From NCBI RefSeq assembly GCF_032854445.1, contig NC_088300.1:56394984-56458983 (forward strand): a DNA stretch of 64,000 nucleotides, read 5' to 3'. Source of the DNA: Liolophura sinensis. Lineage: Eukaryota > Mollusca > Polyplacophora > Chitonida > Chitonidae. The notes beneath the pieces were generated by a model. The model searched no databases and was not told the DNA's origin. It was given only the letters and a program-made list of their open reading frames with translations. Below are positions 13,201-26,300 of the stretch, one piece after another; within the stretch, counting starts at the first letter, position 1; the number at the start of each line of letters is the position of its first letter. A program made the translations under genes and the position numbers.

Positions 13201-14795
13201 TTATCAGCCTTATTTTTCTGTTTATATATTTTTTCGCTCATGTTCCTTTGGGAACTGTTGGCTTACGTCGTTTCGGAAGAAGGCCTTGCGATTATCGATT
13301 TAGAACGCCCTTTTGCGCATTACGAGTAGTATATGAATGTCGAATTTTCCCCTTAGATTCTGGGATATTGCCATTCATAAATGGATAGTTAACATGTGTA
13401 TCTTGTGCCATATATACTCGACGCGAGGAGAGCTCTGATCGTTTCATGCCTTGTGAGCTGTGACGTTCATGAAGCCGTGAGTTGTGACGTTTATGAAGCC
13501 GTGAGCTGTGACGTTTATGAAGCCGTGAGATGTGACTTTTATGAAGCCATGAGCTGTGACGTTTATGAAGAAGTGAGCTGTGACGTTTATGTAGCTGTAA
13601 GCTGTGACGTTCATAAAGCAGTGAGCAATGACGTTTATGTAGCTGTGAGCTGTGACGTTTATGAAGAAGTGAGCTGTGACGTTTATGAAAGTGTGAGATG
13701 TGACTTTTATGAAGCCGTGAGCTGTAACGTTCGTGAGCCCGTGAGCTTTGACGTTTGTGAAGCCGTGAGCTGTGACGTTTATGAACAAATGAGCTGTGAC
13801 GTTTATGTAGCTGTAAGCTGTGACGTTCATAAAGCAGTGAGCAATGACGTTAATGAAGCCGTGAGCTGTGACGTTTATGTAGCTGTGAGCTGTGACGTTC
13901 ACGAAGCAGTGAGCTGTGACGTTTATCAAGCCGTGGCCTGTCCCTTGACAAAATCAGGCAAACTAAGCTTATCACTTTATAACATCATGATGAGGGATAG
14001 TAGTCTAGAAAGTCAAGAATTCTCATGTAGATACATATTTGTATGGCACTGGACCCTTCGAATCTTTTTTTCATTATTGTCTTGAAATTTTTAGTATCCA
14101 CATGTATTATGCCTCTTTTTTCGTATAACTGAAAAACATGTTTCCGAAAATGTTTTAACTTCTTGTATAACTTTAGCTAGTAACGTGAACAGAAGGGTGA
14201 CCATGTATTTTCTTCATGCAGCTATAAATCTGGTGTTATATGTGATACTTTGTGCTATCAGGGCATCCAATATATTTTGGTAAGTCATCTAAGGGAAGAT
14301 CTCTTTCCTTGAGGATCAAGTGGTGACCTTTAAGAAGCTATTTGCAGCTCCCAGCTACAGTGTAAGTGGAATTTAGCGCTGTTGGACACCTATATATAAC
14401 TTTTCTACAAATGCGTTCTATTGGCAGGTTTTTGCGACAAAACCGATATTGGTGTGTTTTTTCGGTAACTCACCTCTGTCTCTCACCATGACGATTTCGT
14501 GGGAGGGAATTACCAACTCGCTTCCGGTGAACGGCAGGGTGATGTTTGTCAGCAGCTGACAGCGGAATCGCGTCTCCTCGTAGCTGAACGTGAAGGCACC
14601 ACATAAGGCTCCTCGCGCCTCACACTGATACATACACTCTCGCTTTGTAACTGCTGTTTCTACGCTAAGTTTCCGAAATACAAAATTTCCACCGTTATGT
14701 AATGGTTTCCATGGGATAGCTTTACATGAGCTAACCGTTGTGACTGACGGCGCCCAGAGCACCACCAGGGTACATATCACTGAAAATATAACCAT
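7134..14795 (-). CDS. Secreted PAN/apple-domain protein, four exons recognised, 3' end open
   Basis: The minus-strand exons are 14795-14474, 12631-12447, 10792-10623 and 7297-7134, with consistent GT-AG junctions and phases (1, 0, 2, 1), giving about 280 residues. ATG at 14795-14793 starts a hydrophobic signal peptide (residues 1-23, MVIFSVICTLVVLWAPS). Residues 24-107 form a PAN/apple-like module with Cys54, Cys58, Cys65 and Cys79 (REC-MYQC-GALCGAF-FRCQLL). Residues 170-280 form a C-terminal module with AQVWKSGNVAAE, KLNWF, DWTDL, FWISKYGG, GGWLAVIDG and FLYS. I recognise this arrangement from uncharacterised marine-invertebrate proteins. The product is probably extracellular, with a binding role inferred from the PAN fold; no catalytic motif is seen. 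The last donor (GTATGTG at 7133) implies one more exon not located; without splicing, a stop follows two codons later at 7126-7128. Confidence 0.75.
7452..9094. repeat. Minisatellite, about 28-base unit, roughly 1.6 kb, in PAN-gene intron 3
   Basis: The unit core is CATTCACAACCAATGACCGT followed by GTAGGA(G/A)T. Copies are near identical at 7452-8240 and increasingly diverged toward 9094. A higher-order duplication of about 188 bases is visible: the block with GTTCGTATATTTACAGCCAC occurs near 8246 and again near 8434. Confidence 0.9.
9095..9480. repeat. About 91-base tandem repeat, four copies, grown from the 28-base array
   Basis: Blocks starting GTGTGTGTGGTATTCACCAC recur near 9102, 9192, 9283 and 9372. 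Each carries GGCAGTCCATCCAATCCCTC and AATGTCTATGTAGG. The blocks retain the CATTCAC-CCAATG-GTGTAGG logic of the adjacent array. The 94-residue open frame at 9187-9471 is a repeat artefact. Confidence 0.85.
9803..10590. repeat. Minisatellite, about 21-base unit, in PAN-gene intron 3
   Basis: The unit core is TACTCTGTGTTTTCAGTACG, with CGTCAG, CTTCAG and TTAAG variants. The left part (9803-10080) is diverged and the right part is homogeneous. It ends some 30 bases before exon 3. Confidence 0.9.
10623..10792 (-). CDS. PAN-domain gene exon 3 (start of C-terminal module)
   Basis: The acceptor ACTCTCAG is followed by MTAQVWKSGNVAAELAF, then KLNWFRFQ, SDWTDLTPG and KKFLIRS, to donor GTAAGT. The exon is 170 bases and ends in phase 2. 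The leading Met is internal to the protein. Confidence 0.75.
11225..11452 (+). repeat. Dispersed repeat, copy 1 (inverted partner at 29010-29240)
   Basis: The segment runs from about AAAAATCGAAAACAGTGAC to GTAAGAATTCCAGATTAAAA. The complement of 29010-29240 shows GAAAATCGAAAGCGTCG, then a CCGGTT block and finally the same GTAAGAATTCCAGATTAAAA. It is probably an old transposon relic of unknown class. Confidence 0.5.
12447..12631 (-). CDS. PAN-domain gene exon 2
   Basis: The acceptor CATTTACAG is followed by coding for GQTLRVLVFRASKGTGHKVY and onward, ending KQPWVIQQ at donor GTAATA. The exon is 185 bases and restores phase 0. The longer open frame across 12138-12776 is intron read-through. 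Confidence 0.75.
12785..12928 (-). mobile_element. Possible tRNA-like SINE fragment
   Basis: On the minus strand the segment starts GGGGCCTGGCTGGCACGTTC and carries a box-B-like GGATCGAAACC about 70 bases on. No second copy was found in the window. Confidence 0.35.
13453..13935. repeat. Minisatellite, 24-base unit, about 20 copies, in PAN-gene intron 1
   Basis: The unit is GTGAGCTGTGACGTTTATGA plus four bases. A higher-order period of about 216 bases (nine units) is visible: GTAGCTGTAAGCTGTGACGT occurs near 13591 and near 13807. Because 24 is a multiple of three and the unit has no stop in some frames, open frames of 229 (+) and 161 (-) codons result; neither looks like a gene. Confidence 0.9.
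14474..14795 (-). CDS. PAN-domain gene exon 1 (signal peptide and PAN/apple module)
   Basis: Coding runs from ATG (14795) to donor GTGAGT (from 14473), 322 bases ending in phase 1. The GTG three bases upstream also keeps the frame open, but ATG is preferred because the signal peptide begins directly. Confidence 0.8.
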
Positions 14796-14799
14796 CACC

Positions 14800-17700
14800 G
14801 TTCACCCATCAGGACGGTAAACAGGAAGATGCCAGCACTATATTGTCCACCAGCACACAAAGTCGCGCACGGTTTCATATGATTAACGAACCATTTCCCG
14901 GCAATGAAACTAGTTGCTGGTGAGTGCATTTAAAATGGGTTTCACTTGGTCTCGTTGTTAACAGGTTTTCGACCTGTCATTGCAGTTCCCCTTATTAATA
15001 ATGAAAAATGCCACTCATTAGTAATTCATTCTCTGTGAGCCACAATTTTATCTGATCGCTCCATATTCAATGAATTAGCACATTGTCGTGCTACAGGTCA
15101 TGTAGGGTGTTTAGTCTTTTATACCATTAAAATAAACCAATGAGCTAAACGTAGGCACGCCAATCAACAGGACCAAAGGGACTTTGGCTGACAGTCCCAT
15201 GAATAGTTACAATATAAAAAGACTACAAAATGGAGAGTAAGAGCAGAACAGCAAATGACAATGTGGTTGTTCGAAAATTGGTCAACTGCTCAGACAAAAA
15301 TCCACACAGCAACAACCCATGCATACGCGCTTCCGCCACCATATAGAATCAAGCAAAAGGTCATTTGTGTTCTGTATCAAATTAAAGATGGATGTATTAC
15401 CCTGACGATGTGTTTACATTACCACCAACATCTAATGTGACGAATGATAAGGAAACAATTGGTAAGCCCTGGGTTGTCCATGAATCATTCATTTCCATTT
15501 CACGTTGATTTGCATCCACACGAACACTAGCAATATGTGTCTACAAATAAGAATACTTAAACATTAGGGAATAAACATACGCGATAATACTGTGTAATAA
15601 CTCAGTGCATGCTTATATAAAATAAAGGATCTTATCTCTAAAAAAATCTCGTAAGACTGTCCGTTTAATCATGTTTCGTTTAATCATATATTTTCACAAC
15701 GACACAAAATAGTTTGAGCTTGTCCTACATGCGTACCCAGACAAATGGATTCATTGGACAAATACTAGCCAATGCCTTAACATCTATTTGGTTGTCGTTT
15801 GATGACAATGGATATCAGTCAGGGCTTCTTTCATAAATAATCCGCCTGTTTTATTGATGTATTTATTTGATTGTTGTTAACAATAACGATGCACTACACT
15901 CAAAAAATTTTCACTCGTATACACTATGGTGGTTACTTTTTTGAGTGCAGGAACCCGGAGTGCCCGGCGTAAACCACCGACGTTTAGCAAGTTACTGTCG
16001 AATTTCCCCACGTGTGATGCACAGTTATGCACACCGGTGCACACTGAAAGAAAGGTGGTCTTCAACAGACGTTAGACTGCACAAACCATCATGCGAGGTC
16101 CCTCGAAAAGTGAGAGCGGGGGAATGTACTAGCTCCCCGTCCAAGACTGGGATTGAACCCGTATCTCGTGTGTCCTTGCGATTGAAAGACAAATGCCCCT
16201 GACCACTCGTTCTTGACCCGCTGGCGCAGCTATTTCCTATTTGCTTATAGGAACCAGTATATAGAGTTGTCTATGAAGTAAAACACTGAATAGCAGGCAC
16301 TCAGCATTGTTATAAGAGGTGAGCATCGAGCTTTCTCAGTCCAGCTATAGTTATTTAGTGACATCCATAAAATTTCCAGTCTGTGTCTAACAAAAGTTCA
16401 ACAATGTTTTGTTCGTTTGCTAGTGGTTAAATGTCGCTTTTGAAATGACTTCTATTATATCACGTCTCAATATTTATGACTCACAAAAACGCCATGCCGA
16501 AGAGACTACACACAACATACTGCCATCCGGCCTTGTAGGACTTTCCCTATCCCTAATGCTGAATATGAAATAGAGACAAAAAAAGTTGGCGAAAATTAAA
16601 CTAACAATGGGATCTAAACTTGGCTGTACAGCTGAAAAGGCTGATGCGGTGTGACACATGGTTATCTTAGCGCCGTTCCAATTCCTTTGTGTCGTATAAA
16701 TGTTAACACACTAAAACTATATCCTCTATATAGTATGGTGTTAAGGACTGACCATATATTTCAGGCGTTCACACAATCTGTCGACAGACACCTGGTTTTC
16801 TGATATGAATGGGAACTGGCGTAATCAGTGTTAGCCGTTGAAGTCTCCCATGCAGACTTGGAAAGAAAGAGTGCAACCTGTCGTCATTAATTTCCAAAAC
16901 AGTGTCAAACACCGAATATGAAATCAAACGAGTTTGCAGTGAAGCATACCCTCTTATTGTATATGAGATAGTCAGGGTCCATCGGTTCTATACATACATC
17001 GGAGACACCAATGTATATTACGGTGTATTCCTCAGGAAAAAAATGTTTTTAAATGACGAAGGTCGAAACAAGGAAATCATAACATGCTTCTCGGCGCTGT
17101 TGTGTTAGCTCAGCAGTTAGTCACGCAGTCTCATTCACCTAACCGCGTTCAACTGCACTTACCTTTACAACTCGAGCCTGCCGAAATTTTGGTACTCTGA
17201 ATCTCAAAGCCATCTGATTCTAAAACATGTTAAAACCGGCATCGGTAAACTCTCTTCTAACATAGGCCTAATCCAGCCGTTGAGAATTTTGAAATCGAGA
17301 CATCAAATCAACTCACGCCATATGTTGCCTTGTCTGAAGACAAATGGAACAACGACGACATTCTGTTACACCTTTACGGTGTCGATCCCATTACTCTATT
17401 CGGGTTATCTAAATTAGCAATCTCTACATCGCCGTGTCAGAATTTACAGGTTGTTTCAGCAGAGGTAAGTAGCTAATCAAATAAGGCTACGGAGAGTAGG
17501 CACCAAACGAATAACTAGTATGTAACGTGGTCCATTGTTGTCAGCCGGCTACATCAAATTTTAACTGAGAAACATACATACGTTCTTAAATATAATACAA
17601 ATGATTTATGCACGATCCCATAATTTAAGAATAATTTTTCTTTTGCCTGTTGTTTTCAAAGTATAATACATTTTTTTCATGGCTCTAATTCCAGAAATTA

Positions 17701-20278
17701 AAATATATTTTCCGTTTACTTTTGAAACAGCTATTAAATAGACCTTAATCTGTTTTGCTGTTTTCGTTTTATTATTTTGCTCTATATCCTGTTTCTGATT
17801 GTATCTTTTACTTTATTTATTCATTTGTTTGAGCTATAGGCCATAAAACGCAAGAATGTTTCACTTTTAAGACAAGAGTCAGGTTTATGGATATCGGCAG
17901 AAAAGTTATTTGGAGTAGACGAGCGGTAGAGAAAGTTAAAAAGCTGAACGTTTGTAAACTCAGAAAAAGTTCCTGAATTAAGAAAAGCGCTGTCATTCGT
18001 GCCTCCGAAACTCGATTAAGTAATGCCAACAAAAGATTGTTAGAATTTTTGACAAGTCACGTGATACTGTTTTTAGCTTTAGCTTCTGAAGAGTTTGGAC
18101 TAAAAACTCCCCGGATGGTCTCAAACACACGACAGCATTGGTCAAGGCAAGTGATCTAAACTGAAAAACATTACACTGTTTACTCAGCGATGCCCCCAAG
18201 TGATTTAAAGTTCACGTTTCCTTTTAATTTTAAATACTGATATATGTTATATTTGAGTCTGAGGCTATACAATTTTAGAAGCTTTTGTGAAATGCCACCC
18301 GCCCCTCCCACAAAAATAAAAAAAAAAGAAACGGTTATCTTTTTACAACTCTTGTGATTCTTTCGAAATTGAAAAGATGATAATAATTATAACAGATTTC
18401 TCCGCAAACAGGGGTACACATCTGTACAAGCATAGGAATACAAGCCTATATCGGTTATCTCGGAAGCGTTGTGATGACATAAGTGGTTATCACCTTACCA
18501 ACGAACCAGTACCAAGAAACCAGTGACATAACTGGTATTTGATGTGACTAGGTAGACTTTGGACCATCTATTTACCTGTGCATTGACTTGTCGATTGTGT
18601 CGACCGTGTTTACCTGCCTGTGTTGACTTGTACTCGGAGTATAAGACACCTAACTAGAGAATTAAATCAGTGTAAGTAATCGGGCGAGAACTTATCGTGT
18701 AAGTATACACATTGTACTTCTCATCTTTCTCAGTCTATTTTTTTGGCTTATCGAATATGCTCTTATTTATTTCTATTATATATGGTTAGATTACAGTTGA
18801 TAAGTATCAAGAGGATGGCTGGTTCCCATATCAGTCTCACAAAGTGTTGTAGTCGGACACCTCACACAGACGTTTTGCTTATGACGACAGTGCATCAGCA
18901 GTAGGTCGCACTTTCTACATGACGTTGCATATTACAAACTCTCATATACAGTCCGAATATAATATTCACCTGACAGTAGTCTTTGCTATTAAAATATTTT
19001 ATTCATGTTCCTTCTTCATAAATTTAGTGCGACAGAGTAACTCCAAGCAAGTGCGTTTGACCTCTGACCTTTATTCTTTAATTTGTCAACCATGGACAAA
19101 CCTTGGATAGAAGGGAAACAACCTGAGAAAAGGTATAAAAATAGAACAAGATTAGACATGTCTTATATGTACCATAGACAATAGCATTAGACGTTGTCTT
19201 AGCACACTGACAATATCTCACTCATGGTATGTACTGACATTACTAACTGTGTATCCAGTTATAAATCTCTGTATACAGAGATATGTAGTTCAGCTTAAAC
19301 ACACATTTACAGGCTTACATACACTGGGATACAGTATTTCACAAGGACAGTAATATGTGTCACAGCTACCATACTTTGTAGGCTACGTGTCTTCTGACAC
19401 ATACTGTTCATACTACATGACAGAGCATCCTAAATGCATGTAGGCCTACATGGTAAACTAAAACATACCCTCTATATGAGTGTCGTGTATCTTGAAAGGT
19501 ACTGCATATATTGAATTCAGATTTTGCACACATGTAAAGCACAATCACACGATGGCACAATGGTGGGTACTCCATCGTTGATGCCCTTTGTGCATAATTA
19601 CTTAACGACTCTTGTGCCTCTTGTGCACTGGAATCATGTTTCAACATTTGTCGCGATTCGATTTTACATACGTGTAAAGCGCAAGAGGGGATAATCCATG
19701 GTTGATATTTTACATGTGTGTTCACTAACGTATACTATAAATTTAACTGACCTGCACGTCTCTTTTGTGTATTGGACTCAGTGTACTTTATGTATTGAGC
19801 TGAGTTTTGCATTGATGTGTTTCCTGTAAAGGCGGCTTTGCTAATCAAGATGGGAGAGCATGGAATGCAGAATTACCATTCAGTCAGCGGTTGTTTGAAC
19901 ATCAGATGTTTTGAAGTTTATGCATATTTAGTGAATCATTTTTTCTACTGGTTTAATAACCGGCAAATGGGAAGTCACATGGCGTGTTCAGTAAGCGTAG
20001 TTACATTTCGGAAATCTCACCGGATCATTCCGTTTATTATCCTGTACTTAGGCCTACTTCCGTGTGTGCGACTGGTGTCAGAGCTGCGAACGTACGATCC
20101 GGGATGGATTTTAATATGGGTATGAACCCACGGGGACTTCCTGTACAGAGAGTGACAACGCACGTATTATATTATATATAGTATTAAATGCCTTGGTACA
20201 TTTACCTCCGCAGGCTCCTGTAGTTTTTTATTCACCCGGCTTGATTACTTTCAGAAGTACTTTCAGTATCTGACAGCC
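14800..20278. other. Intergenic region without a recognisable gene
   Basis: The only structured parts seen are the tRNA-like repeat at about 15940-16235 and two related blocks near 19510-19560 and 19660-19720 (TACA-GTGTAAAGCGCAA type). Short open frames have no recognisable domains. Confidence 0.5.
15940..16235 (-). mobile_element. tRNA-like SINE or fragment of a larger repeat
   Basis: Read on the minus strand, it begins GCGCCAGCGGGTCAAGAACG and carries a good box B (GGTTCAATCCC) about 70 bases in, with an A-box-like block between. The left end reaches TGAGTGCAGG. No second copy was found. Confidence 0.4.
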
Positions 20279-20351
20279 ATGCGACCACAGTTTGGGCTTG
20301 TTTCTATACTCCTGGCGGTGCTGTTTCACGTCGTACAATCTCTGGATGAAG
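20279..20351 (+). CDS. SMPDL3: SMPDL3-like exon 1 (signal peptide)
   Basis: ATG at 20279 encodes MRPQFGLVSILLAVLFHVVQ and SLDE, to donor GTATGA, in phase 1. The open frame beyond the donor is intron plus SINE. The start has no upstream competitor in frame. Confidence 0.75.
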
Positions 20352-23300
20352 GTATGATAGCTGGCATACATACGCTCATAAAGTTAGTTACAAACTCTAA
20401 AGACCATGCAACGTTTCGTTTTCAACCCATCCGCGGGTTGCTTCAAGACCTTCCCACCTACGGCTGGAGAGGAAGCCAGCATGAGCTGGAATTAAACCCA
20501 TGCACAGCGACCGCATTGGGGTGAGGCTCATTTTGTCGCTCTGGCGTTGACCCCCTCGGCCACGGAGACCCCCTTTTTTGTTAATGACACCATCATCATA
20601 AGTACAAAGATCACATGTTTAGGCCTAATAGTTACGATACGGAAACGTTTGAGTCAGCTATGGGCAGCGTGCTTTGAATTGTTTTTATACAAAACTAGTC
20701 TTACCGTGAGCAACACTTTGATGCTTAAAGAATCGTCCGCGTCCAAACGCTTAAATTAAGTTGTTTTGTTTTTTTTAATTTTATCGTTAGCGCATTATAC
20801 GGTGAAAAAACAAGCACTACAAGCTTGAGTAAGAGACAGCATCCAGGGCTAGAATTTTGTAAGCCTCTTCATCTCATTGTTACTCGACATACAAAATTTT
20901 CTTCATGCATTACATGGTATATATTGCCTTTCTGGTTGGCAAAGTACGATATCTTTGAAACAGAAGGTGGGGGTTTTAAGTAAGACGAATTAGGAGTCGA
21001 CTCCTTTTCACAATCGTAGTCAGTATTTTAAAATAACAGGATTAAGACTTAACCTTTGGTAAAGCAAACTTAGTTTCCGACCGAGCCTAGGGTGGTCTAA
21101 CATCCCTCTACAAATCGTAATACCGTCTAGTGCAAATGGGCCAAATCAGTTATTTGGGATGCGTACTTTTAAGGTGCGGAAAATGTAGCAGCCACAGTTA
21201 TTGTAGTGTTGTGGGTGCATATGTATCTTTATAAACCTACACGTGTTTGGCTTCTGTGTTTCATTCAGGAAGCTTCTGGCACGTGACTGATTTCCATTAT
21301 GACTTTTCCTACCATGACGAAGGTTTCTCTTGCACTAAGACAGTTGCTGTAGAGGACCGTGGGCCGTTCGGGATTGGCTGGTGTGACCCGCCCTGGACTC
21401 TGGTCAACAGCTCTGTGCATGCAATGCGGAACCTTCATCCCGATGTGGACTTCATCATCTGGACAGGGTGAGCACCATCTTACACTGTGCCAAATGATCC
21501 ATCACCGCTAACCGTCAATCAAAATAGACCGATTGCAAGTCCCACAGTAGTTAAACTACTACACCATCGAGAAAACTTGATACTGGTTGACGCGTCCAAT
21601 TCGCCAATCAAGTTTACAGGTTTGGACGAGATCACGTTTTGTGGTCGTGGACATCATTAGTGTGTCGATCGATGGTTGGTTCTATTAATTCTCATCATGA
21701 TAGTATACTGATTTGTTATCTCAAATTCGTCGTCCTTTAATATTATCATTTAGAATTCAAATACGTAGAATATATACATTCTCCAAGAATAATTTCCTTT
21801 TTTAAATGCCACTCCAGAACTTTCGCAAATGAAAGCCCATTAAGTGTTTCCATAAAGACTTCGCGAGATTCACATTGGGCGTTAGCTTTAGGTAGGCCCG
21901 CATATCCATGTGGGACCAATTAACTCGTAAAAACACACACTCGTACATAGTCGAGTCCAACTTCAGTCAAGGTATACAACACTTTAGTCAAATCGTACCT
22001 GGCTATTGCGGTGCCAATCGAAGGTGTTGGGTTCTGTTTTTTTTTGTGCTAATCGACGATGTTGGGTTCTATTTCCTGTTTTAAAATATGAGTGTCAGAA
22101 GTACCGGTATGGATTTTAAGATTAACAGGAATCTGCAGAAACACATCCCCATTAAATACTGGGTGGTTCAGACCCAACACTGCCTGGTTCTCGCAATTGT
22201 GATAAATCACATTGGAGTGGATAATTCATTTAATGTGAATTTCAAATCCAGAAATATAAATACAGACCAACATATTATCAGCTTATGATACCAGATAACG
22301 ATTTACTACGGACCAGTTCACCTGCACTGTGTGCGCATGTATATATGATTCAGACTAGTCTCGCCATGGACAAAAAACGAGAGTGCGTTTTTTTTACTAT
22401 ACACCGAAAGTAATGCATTATGTACAGCAGAATGAGGAAAACCAATGAGTTGAAGAAGTGTTTCATCCATGCACGTAGTTTTAACAATTGCAGCTACAGT
22501 CCTCAATGGCTATATAGTCGTCAATTATTCATGTACAAGAAGCCACGCAGTGTTCGCGTTAATGCGCTGAAAATTTGTCACATTGTTTACCCAATCCTGA
22601 GATCTGTATACGTGACCCAGCTGATGAATGTATGTCATTCAAGGGAAATAACTTCTATAAGGATTTGTTACTCAGCAGTTACTGAAGCCTGCAGTTGTCT
22701 TGAGTTATTACATTAGATCTGTGTAAGTTTATAGATCTGAAGTATTACGAGTTCATTTCTTGGTCGCAAATAATTCTTTGATTCTTGGATAACCATAGGA
22801 TTGTACGAGCAGTTTCTAATCTAAGGGTAATCGCAATTTTATGAGGACCTGAATTTTGTGTAGCTATCTGGGGATGTAGATGTCGTAATATCGCGTTAAC
22901 GGTTGTTGACACTGTGACGTAACTGCATATCCGCAGTGAGTGACCAGCAGCATGTTGCGATATACTTGGATCCATGTATAATACATGGTTTCTGCAGCGC
23001 TTTCAGGGTGTTAGTGTTCTTTTCTACTCTGACCTCCCCTCAATTAACCACAACTGGGTAACATAATATATATTGGTCTCAGATTCCATCGAGTATGCCA
23101 GATTTACACGTTAGAAATCACTGCAAAATATCGTGATGTCATCTAAATAATTAGTGATTTTCGACTAAAACTGGAGAAGTTATTTGAATGTTGCTGTTTC
23201 TGCCTATGGGCATGGTAGTGAGAGAGAACATGGCTTTATCCGGCTTCCATAGTCGTCATCACAGGATCCGTAAGATATTTAGCGATGTATGCACTGAGTA

Positions 23301-26300
23301 ACGTATTTAGTTGAAGTAGGCCTACATGCATGGGGATCCTCACAACTGTATAGATTTTAACTCCTATGCTCCTATGTTAAATCCTATGTTTATTTGTGTG
23401 CCCACTTCCATCCTGTTTGATCTAATTTTAACAGATTTGGCAAGAAACGATAGCGTTGTACAGTCAACTTTAGGGACATTTTCCCTTTGTACATTCAGTA
23501 CTACAGCTCATTACAGTCTGGATGTATACGTCTCTCCATTATCCGTTCCATTGTTATCCATTGTCCAGACATCATCTATTACCAATCTGCTATTATCTGT
23601 AGTCTTTATTTTGTAATCTTTGGGACCACAATAAGCCGCGAATTATGCTGTAACCCATTTGGTGAATAGAACACTTTGACAGATAAATACCTGTATGTAT
23701 ATATATATACAATGCAATCGGACTAGCGAATTAAATGTGCAAGAGAAAGTGCTTTTGGTGGAAACGTGCAGTGCTGAATGGGCTACATATCAACAGTTAA
23801 AAATGGACGATATAATATAGACGTGCTTGAATAAATAGGAAAATCGACAGATATCTTAGAAGAATATTTTGGAAAATTTCCTAAAATTACACAGCTAAAT
23901 ATGCAAATAGGATTACAGATTGCATCATACAGATGACATTTAACAGGTAATGTTCAGCATTTTTATACTTGTGGTGACAAGCACATTTTGGAGAATCAGA
24001 GAGGAAGTTGTCAAATAGATCGCCACTGAGATTACTGCAGCCATTTCGAAGTCGGCATATTAAAATGTTTGTCAATCTAGATTCTGAGTAGTACCATAGA
24101 GGTGGTTTTGTCGACTGAAACAACAAATTGAGCTTAGATTTAAAATGGGCTGGATCACTGAGTTGTTCACATGAGGGGGGAATCTCCAATCTCGAACAGT
24201 GCCAAGGAAGAATGAATTTCTAAATTGTTCTGTTCTGCAGAAGAAAGGGGTAATTGCTCCAACAGAGCGCAACGGACTGGGATTTCTATTAGAAGAAAAG
24301 TCTGGGATAAGACGAACTAGAATATGAGTTGGCGTTTGGAAAAGTATTTCATGGAAAAGTGTAAGCCTGTTGTCTGGTGTTTGTTCGTAACATACATAAT
24401 ACAATCACTTAACATTAATATTTTTGTTTCATAATTGTTTGTATTTTCAGAGATAATGTTCTTCATGCCAAACATGAAGAAGATCAACTCGGCACAAGCA
24501 TTAATCTGGATATATTGGATAACATAACCAACCTCCTCGCTGACGTCTTTCCGAACACCGTCACATACCCCTGCTACGGTAACCACGACTACTTCCCCAA
24601 CGCCCAATTTCCGGTAACGGAAAACGCCATCTACCAGCACATGGCAGAATCCTGGAGCGTGTGGCTAAACAGCAGTTCCATCAAGGATACGCTTTCGACA
24701 GGTAGTAAAACTGAGCACACAGTATATAGTGGGCGAACATAATCTGGTTACCTAAAGCTGCCCTTGTTGTATGCATAAATTATCTATAATATTAAGGATT
24801 CCGGGTATGTATAACACAAACAAAAGGTCTGCAACTTGGCTACAACTCCTTCTATCAAAGCATCAGATATTTCTGAGCCAGGACCAACTTCCATAAGCGG
24901 AAGTTCAATGTAATGTATGTCCCAAAAAGATAAAATTATGACAGCTTTGCCTTATCTTAACACTTGTTGGGCTTACTCATTTTGAACCCCTATATAAGGT
25001 CACAGAAAATCGATAAATTGAGATTTCAGAGTTTGACTGAAGTCAAAACAAGATTTGTACCTACCTGATCAGAATACACAACACCGCCATGTTCCTGATA
25101 TATCCTGTACTCAAGACTATTGCACTCATTATCCAGTTATAACAGTTGAATAACATACTGAACTAGGCCATAAGAAAATGACCGCCCTCAACTATATACA
25201 CTTCACAAAACCTCCCACTAAAGCTACAGGCGAATCAGTAGTGGGCTTTTGGAACCTTTCCTTCCTCGACCGGCAAGATCCCCACAATTAAACATGCATT
25301 TTATTTTAAAATATAATAAATGAACCTTTTGATGCCATAAGAAAGCTTTACAATGTTAAAAATCTAAAATAACTCCACTCAGACAATGTATATACATTCT
25401 ATCAGGTACTTTAGTGAAAACATATTTAAACTATAAAAATTACAAAAAAACAACAACAAAAACAGTCCCCCCCCCCAAAAAAAAAAACAAGACAAAAAAA
25501 AAAAAGAAACAAAAAAAAAAAAAAACACGAAAAAACACGAGGCCATATGAAATCATAGAAAATGCCGTCGCCTATATGGCCCATATGACGCATAACCAAA
25601 AATATGAATACATTGTGAACCATTAGTGGCCATGATTCATCTAGTAATTCTCAAAGCCCACCCCTGATACGGTACGCAGCAAAATAGGAATATCTGCTGG
25701 ATTAAGGTTTCTGCATTTTCTCAGTAGACTTACTATCAGAGCTTCATGTTTTCTTCATCAAAACAAATAACAACAGCCGTGCATGGTGATTTTTTACAAG
25801 CTTTTTCTCTCTTAGGTGGGTACTACACAGCTCTCACGAATTATGGGAAGGTCAGACTAGTCGCCCTCAACACAAACCTATATTACTCCAGTAACAAGCA
25901 GGTGGCGAAAATCTACGACCCAGCCGACCAACTGACGTGGTTAGATGGTGTGTTAACAAACGCCACGATCAACCAAGAAAAGGTACCATTGGCACTAACA
26001 TTGCTTGTGACTTGACTAACGGGTAATCGTTAATATTTTGCCATCGACATATTTGTGCTCGGAATACAATGCTTCATCATACAACAATTTCCATTGTTTG
26101 TTTCTTTCCTTTTCATGTTTTCACTATGTTCCGACCCTGCCTAAATGACAGCCAAATGTGAGTTGCATCTCCCTTTGTTGTTCAAATCACAGGTTATTAT
26201 CACTGGCCATGTTCCACCAGGTGTCAAGACCCCGGACGGATTTATGTGGTTTTACGAAGATCATAACCGCCATCTTAATGAAGTCATTAAGAACCATACT

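Noticed and set aside
13396..14085. 229-codon + strand open frame as a repetitive Cys-rich protein
   Set aside because: It is produced by the 24-base minisatellite inside an intron of the minus-strand PAN gene.
17095..17165. Another tRNA-like SINE head
   Set aside because: A weak A-box-like word is present, but no credible box B and no family body follow.
25414..25626. Lys-rich 70-codon open frame
   Set aside because: It is an A-rich low-complexity tract inside an intron.
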